NCBI GenBank assembly: GCA_034429275.1
Contig: DAOUFU010000029.1
Location: 1-8,441 of the forward strand
Length of the DNA: 8,441 bases
Reading direction: 5' to 3'
From: DAOUFU01 sp034429275
GTDB lineage: Bacteria > Chloroflexota > Anaerolineae > Aggregatilineales > Aggregatilineaceae
Shown here: piece after piece, positions 5,954 to 8,441 of the stretch
Layout of the letters: each line of letters opens with the position of its first letter
How positions within the stretch are numbered: the first letter of the stretch is position 1
The notes under the pieces: model-generated
The model's input: the letters and a program-made list of their open reading frames with translations, nothing else
What the model was told of the DNA's origin: nothing
Database searches by the model: none
Made by a program: the position numbers and the translations under genes

Positions 5954-6862
5954 ATGACGACCATCCTGGTTTCGGGTCTGATCAATATTGAAACTACGCT
6001 GCGGGTGGATGGCTTTCCCATCCTCTACAGCCCGGTGCGCTATCCCTTCTGGGGCGTGCGTGCCACCGTCTCCGGCGTGGGCTACAACGTGGCGAAAGCG
6101 CTCACTGTGCTGGGCGACAACGTGCGCTTCCTCTCGCTGATCGGTGACGACATCGCCGCTACCACCGTCTATGACCAGCTTCAGGTCGATGGCATCCGTC
6201 CCGGTTATGTACTGGCCACCCTGGAGGAAACGCCCCGCTCGGTCATCCTCTACGACGACACGGGCAAGCGCCAGATCAACGTGGACCTCAAGGACGTGCA
6301 GGAGCACATCTATCCCCAGGCGCAGTTCGAGTCCGCCATCGCCGGGTGCGCCCTGGCCGTGTTGTGCAATGTCAACTTTTCGCGCCCCTTCCTCGCCCAA
6401 TGCCGGGCGCGCGGCATCCCCATCGCCACCGACGTGCACGCCATTGGCGACCTGGAATCCGAATATGATGCCGACTTCATGGCCGGGGCCGATATCCTGT
6501 TCATGAGTCACGAGAGCCTGCCCTGCCCGCCCGAAGAATGGCTGCGCCGCCTGTGGGATCGCTACGGTACGCCCATCGCGGTCATCGGCAAAGGCGCAGA
6601 AGGCGCGCTGCTGGGCCTCAAAGACTCCGGGCGCATCCTGACCTTCCCCGCTGTAGAGACCCGGCCCCGCGTCAGCACTGTCGGCGCGGGCGATGCCATG
6701 TTCTCAGCGTTCGTCCACCACTACGCGCTCACCCACGATCCCGAAGCCGCACTGCGGCGCGGCGTGGTCTTTGCTTCGTACAAGATCGGCGAGACCGGGG
6801 CCTCCGAAGGCTTCCTCGATGCCGCCGGGCTGGAGGAATGGGTGAAGAAAACCGGCGGGTAG
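5954..6862 (+). CDS. PfkB/ribokinase-family carbohydrate kinase
   Basis: It phosphorylates a sugar, sugar acid or nucleoside using ATP in the cytoplasm; the substrate is not evident. The 302 residues from ATG 5954 are the normal length. The N-terminus has the strand and substrate region GLINIETTLRVDGFPI (8-23). SGVGYNVAKALTVLG (40-54) is the family's Gly-rich first signature. SLIGDD (61-66) follows, and IAVIGKGAEGALL (208-220) forms part of the nucleotide site. The second signature reads VSTVGAGDAMFSAF (240-253), with catalytic base D247 in GAGD intact. The usual leading Asp of DTxGAGD is Ser here. It has its own promoter, and a DUF2264 gene follows after 151 bases, which suggests polysaccharide or uronic-sugar breakdown. 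Confidence 0.93.
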   Translation: MTTILVSGLINIETTLRVDGFPILYSPVRYPFWGVRATVSGVGYNVAKALTVLGDNVRFLSLIGDDIAATTVYDQLQVDGIRPGYVLATLEETPRSVILYDDTGKRQINVDLKDVQEHIYPQAQFESAIAGCALAVLCNVNFSRPFLAQCRARGIPIATDVHAIGDLESEYDADFMAGADILFMSHESLPCPPEEWLRRLWDRYGTPIAVIGKGAEGALLGLKDSGRILTFPAVETRPRVSTVGAGDAMFSAFVHHYALTHDPEAALRRGVVFASYKIGETGASEGFLDAAGLEEWVKKTGG

Positions 6863-6939
6863 AAGATCGGGTAGCGCTGGGGCTGCTCTCATGGGCCACC
6901 CTGCCGAAGTCCATCCGCCCAGATGAACCAACTCGCCAC

Positions 6940-6969
6940 GCCAGCACACGGCTATCAAGGTGTGCTGGC
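6940..6969. other. 10-bp perfect inverted repeat between PfkB and DUF2264 genes
   Basis: GCCAGCACAC (6940-6949) pairs with GTGTGCTGGC (6960-6969) across a ten-base loop. No T run follows on the plus strand. It could be an operator for a dimeric regulator or an mRNA hairpin adjusting expression of the downstream gene. The rest of the 151-base spacer shows no convincing promoter, so co-transcription with the kinase is possible. Confidence 0.5.
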
Positions 6970-6999
6970 AAATCAGCAGGTATCGCAACGCCATCATTC

Positions 7000-7005
7000 A
7001 AGGAG
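7000..7005 (+). promoter_or_regulatory. Ribosome binding site that sets the DUF2264 start
   Basis: AAGGAG lies eight bases before ATG 7014. It excludes the in-frame upstream GTG at 6960, which sits inside the inverted repeat. Confidence 0.85.
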
Positions 7006-7013
7006 TCTCATTC

Positions 7014-8180
7014 ATGCCATCAGGTCACCAGGACCGCCGTTACTGGGTCGAGACGCTGAACCGTGTCACGCGCCCGGTGTTCTCTGCGCTGGCCAGCCGC
7101 CGGCTCAAAGCCACCATGCCCGTCGAGATCGCGCACACCAGCCGCCCGCGCGATCATGTCAGCCATTTGGAAGCCCTGGGCCGCGCGCTGGCCGGAGTCG
7201 CGCCCTGGTTCGAGGCCGAACACCTCGCGCCGGACGAAGCCGCCTGCCGCGATGACCTGCTCGCCCTCGCCCGCGAATCCCTGCGCGCCGCCTGCGATCC
7301 CGCCTCGCCTGACGCGCTCAATTTCACCCAGGATCGCCAGCCCCTGGTCGATGCCGCCTTCCTGGCGCACGGCCTGCTGCGCGCACCACGCGCCCTCTGG
7401 GCAGACCTGGACTCCTCTACCCAGGCCCTGGTGATCGATGCGCTGCTCCGCGTGCGCGGCATCATGCCCAACTGGAACAACTGGCTGCTCTTCGCCGCGA
7501 TGGTCGAAACCTTTTTGCACCACGCCACTGGCCAGGGCGACCTGCTGCGCATCGATTACGCGCTGCGCCAGCACGAGCAGTGGTACAAGGGCGATGGCCT
7601 GTATGGCGATGGCCCCTACTTCCACTGGGACTATTACAACAGCTACGTGATCCACCCCATGCTGCTCGAAATCACCCGCGCCATGCAGAAGGTCCACCCG
7701 GAAGCCGCGGCCTGGTACCCCACCCTGCTCCAACGCGCTCAGCGTTACGCCGTCATCCAGGAACGATTGATCGCGCCCGATGGCAGCTTCCCGGTGATCG
7801 GTCGCTCGATCACCTACCGCGTGGGTGCATTCCAGGCGCTCGCTCAGGTCGCGCTGTGGGACCTGCTGCCCGCCGATCTGCCGCCCGCCCAGGTGCGCTG
7901 CGCCCTGACCGCCGTCATCCGGCGCACGCTCGACGCGCCGGGCACCTTCGATCCGGCGGGCTGGCTGCGGCTGGGGTTGGCCGGTCACCAGCCGGGGCTG
8001 GCCGAATCCTACATCTCGACCGGCAGCCTCTACCTGTGCGCGACCGGGTTTTTGCCGCTTGGCCTGCCGCCGGATCATCCCTTCTGGTCCGGCGATCCGC
8101 TGCCCTGGACGGCTCAGCGCGCCTGGTCCGGCCAGGATATCCCCTGCGACGGGGCTATCGACGGTTTCAAAGACAGGTGA
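7014..8180 (+). CDS. DUF2264 family protein, putative glycan-processing (alpha/alpha) toroid
   Basis: I recognise the DUF2264 (COG4289) family, whose members are predicted helical-toroid proteins related in fold to GH105-like and other glycan enzymes; the reaction is unproven. The 388 residues from ATG 7014 suit the shorter members. Family features seen are the opening YWVETLNRVTRPVFSALASR (10-29), HLEALGRALAGVAPWFE (51-67), NWNNWLLFAAMVE (153-165) and the aromatic/acidic motif WYKGDGLYGDGPYFHWDYYN (190-209). FPVIGRSITYRVGAFQALAQVAL (259-281) and ESYISTGSLYLCATGFLPLGLP (331-352) follow. The 190-209 motif, with clustered Asp, His, Tyr and Trp, is the likely active or binding site (inference). 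No signal peptide is seen, so it acts in the cytoplasm, consistent with the sugar kinase upstream. Repeat copy C begins 51 bases after the stop codon. Confidence 0.91.
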   Translation: MPSGHQDRRYWVETLNRVTRPVFSALASRRLKATMPVEIAHTSRPRDHVSHLEALGRALAGVAPWFEAEHLAPDEAACRDDLLALARESLRAACDPASPDALNFTQDRQPLVDAAFLAHGLLRAPRALWADLDSSTQALVIDALLRVRGIMPNWNNWLLFAAMVETFLHHATGQGDLLRIDYALRQHEQWYKGDGLYGDGPYFHWDYYNSYVIHPMLLEITRAMQKVHPEAAAWYPTLLQRAQRYAVIQERLIAPDGSFPVIGRSITYRVGAFQALAQVALWDLLPADLPPAQVRCALTAVIRRTLDAPGTFDPAGWLRLGLAGHQPGLAESYISTGSLYLCATGFLPLGLPPDHPFWSGDPLPWTAQRAWSGQDIPCDGAIDGFKDR

Positions 8181-8231
8181 CTTCAAGGACAGATGAGCGG
8201 AACGCCTTCAGACCTATAGCCGCACGCTTAT

Positions 8232-8441
8232 GCACTTTGAGAAAATAACCGGCTATGGTGACCTGCGAGAGTCCGGCCTCACCCCCGACCTGCGCGCCTC
8301 ATAGGAGGCGCTTGGTCTGCCCCCTCTCCGAAAATTTTCGGAGAGGGGGCGAAGCGGCCCGGTTTTGGCCGCGCGGGGGTGCGGCCAGCCGGTCGCCCTC
8401 TCCTATCCGATCAATTTGCCAAAATGCGTCAGCGTGCGGCG
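8232..8441 (+). repeat. Dispersed repeat copy C (left side complete, cut by window edge)
   Basis: The unit starts with GCACTTTG (8232), shared with copy B at 5499, and runs off the right edge. Its 112-base core (8275-8386) has a closing stem, GGCCTCACCCCC (8275-8286) with GGGGGTGCGGCC (8375-8386), paired at 11 of 12 positions. This encloses three hairpins: 8287-8317 (GACC/GGTC and GCGCCTC/GAGGCGC with an ATAG loop), the 32-base palindrome 8319-8350, and 8354-8372 (GCGGCC/GGCCGC). The right flank (8387-8433) is shared with copy A and partly with copy B. No other terminator is visible after the DUF2264 gene, so this fold may also help end its transcript. Confidence 0.9.
8319..8350. repeat. Perfect 32-base palindrome (copy C)
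   Basis: The two 16-base arms, each from GCCCCCTCTCCGAAAA, are exact reverse complements with no spacer, centred between 8334 and 8335. The AAAATTTT centre is flexible AT sequence inside GC-rich arms. Confidence 0.97.

Noticed and set aside
7020..8186. A 388-residue minus-strand frame opposite almost the whole DUF2264 gene.
   Set aside because: The plus frame has clear family motifs and a good ribosome binding site. The antisense frame is the usual open shadow of a GC-rich gene.
8275..8386. The cloverleaf-like repeat core as a tRNA or tmRNA.
   Set aside because: It lacks T-loop and anticodon-arm consensus, a CCA-type acceptor end and tRNA length. The resemblance is only in branching.
1..8441. 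The three repeat copies as a CRISPR array or a transposon with its own transposase.
   Set aside because: Copies are kilobases apart and differ in orientation, with no regular spacers, and no transposase or integrase gene is present.

Overview
The window is GC-rich with a strong G/C bias at third codon positions. Its gene content suggests a chromosomal segment from a Chloroflexota (Anaerolineae-like) bacterium: a GT39-type membrane glycosyltransferase, a cytosolic-type malate dehydrogenase, a bacterial archaeo-eukaryotic release factor (baeRF) homologue, a PfkB sugar kinase and a DUF2264 protein. The taxonomy is an inference from gene types and composition. No rRNA, tRNA, CRISPR array, transposase or phage gene was seen.

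Layout. Bases 1-65 are the end of a dispersed repeat (copy A). A two-helix membrane protein with a C-terminal helix-hairpin-helix domain follows (236-1030, +), then a doubtful 39-residue Cys-rich ORF (1053-1172, +). On the minus strand lie a GT39-like glycosyltransferase (1166-2827) and, upstream of it, malate dehydrogenase (2945-3934). A 310-base divergent spacer (3935-4244) holds a weak mdh promoter candidate and a structured leader. A baeRF-family gene follows (4245-5381, +). Bases 5382-5953 contain two hairpins, repeat copy B and a good sigma70-type promoter. That promoter drives a PfkB kinase (5954-6862, +), followed by a DUF2264 protein (7014-8180, +). Copy C of the repeat (8232-8441) runs off the right edge.

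How the genes fit together. PfkB and DUF2264 look like a small carbohydrate catabolic unit: a putative glycan-processing toroid protein plus a kinase for the released sugar. The mdh and glycosyltransferase genes share a strand but need not be functionally linked. The remaining genes look like ordinary chromosomal genes.

The most unusual content is the non-coding repeat family. Copies B (inverted) and C share a 112-base core of identical length, with 10 differences by my count. The core folds on paper as a closing stem around three hairpins, the middle one a 32-base palindrome. All ten differences fall in loops, at a shared closing-stem mismatch, or at positions where pairing is kept or gained. 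The two stem transitions give G-U wobbles on one strand only. This suggests an RNA-level structure or a mobile structured element and is the main lead here.
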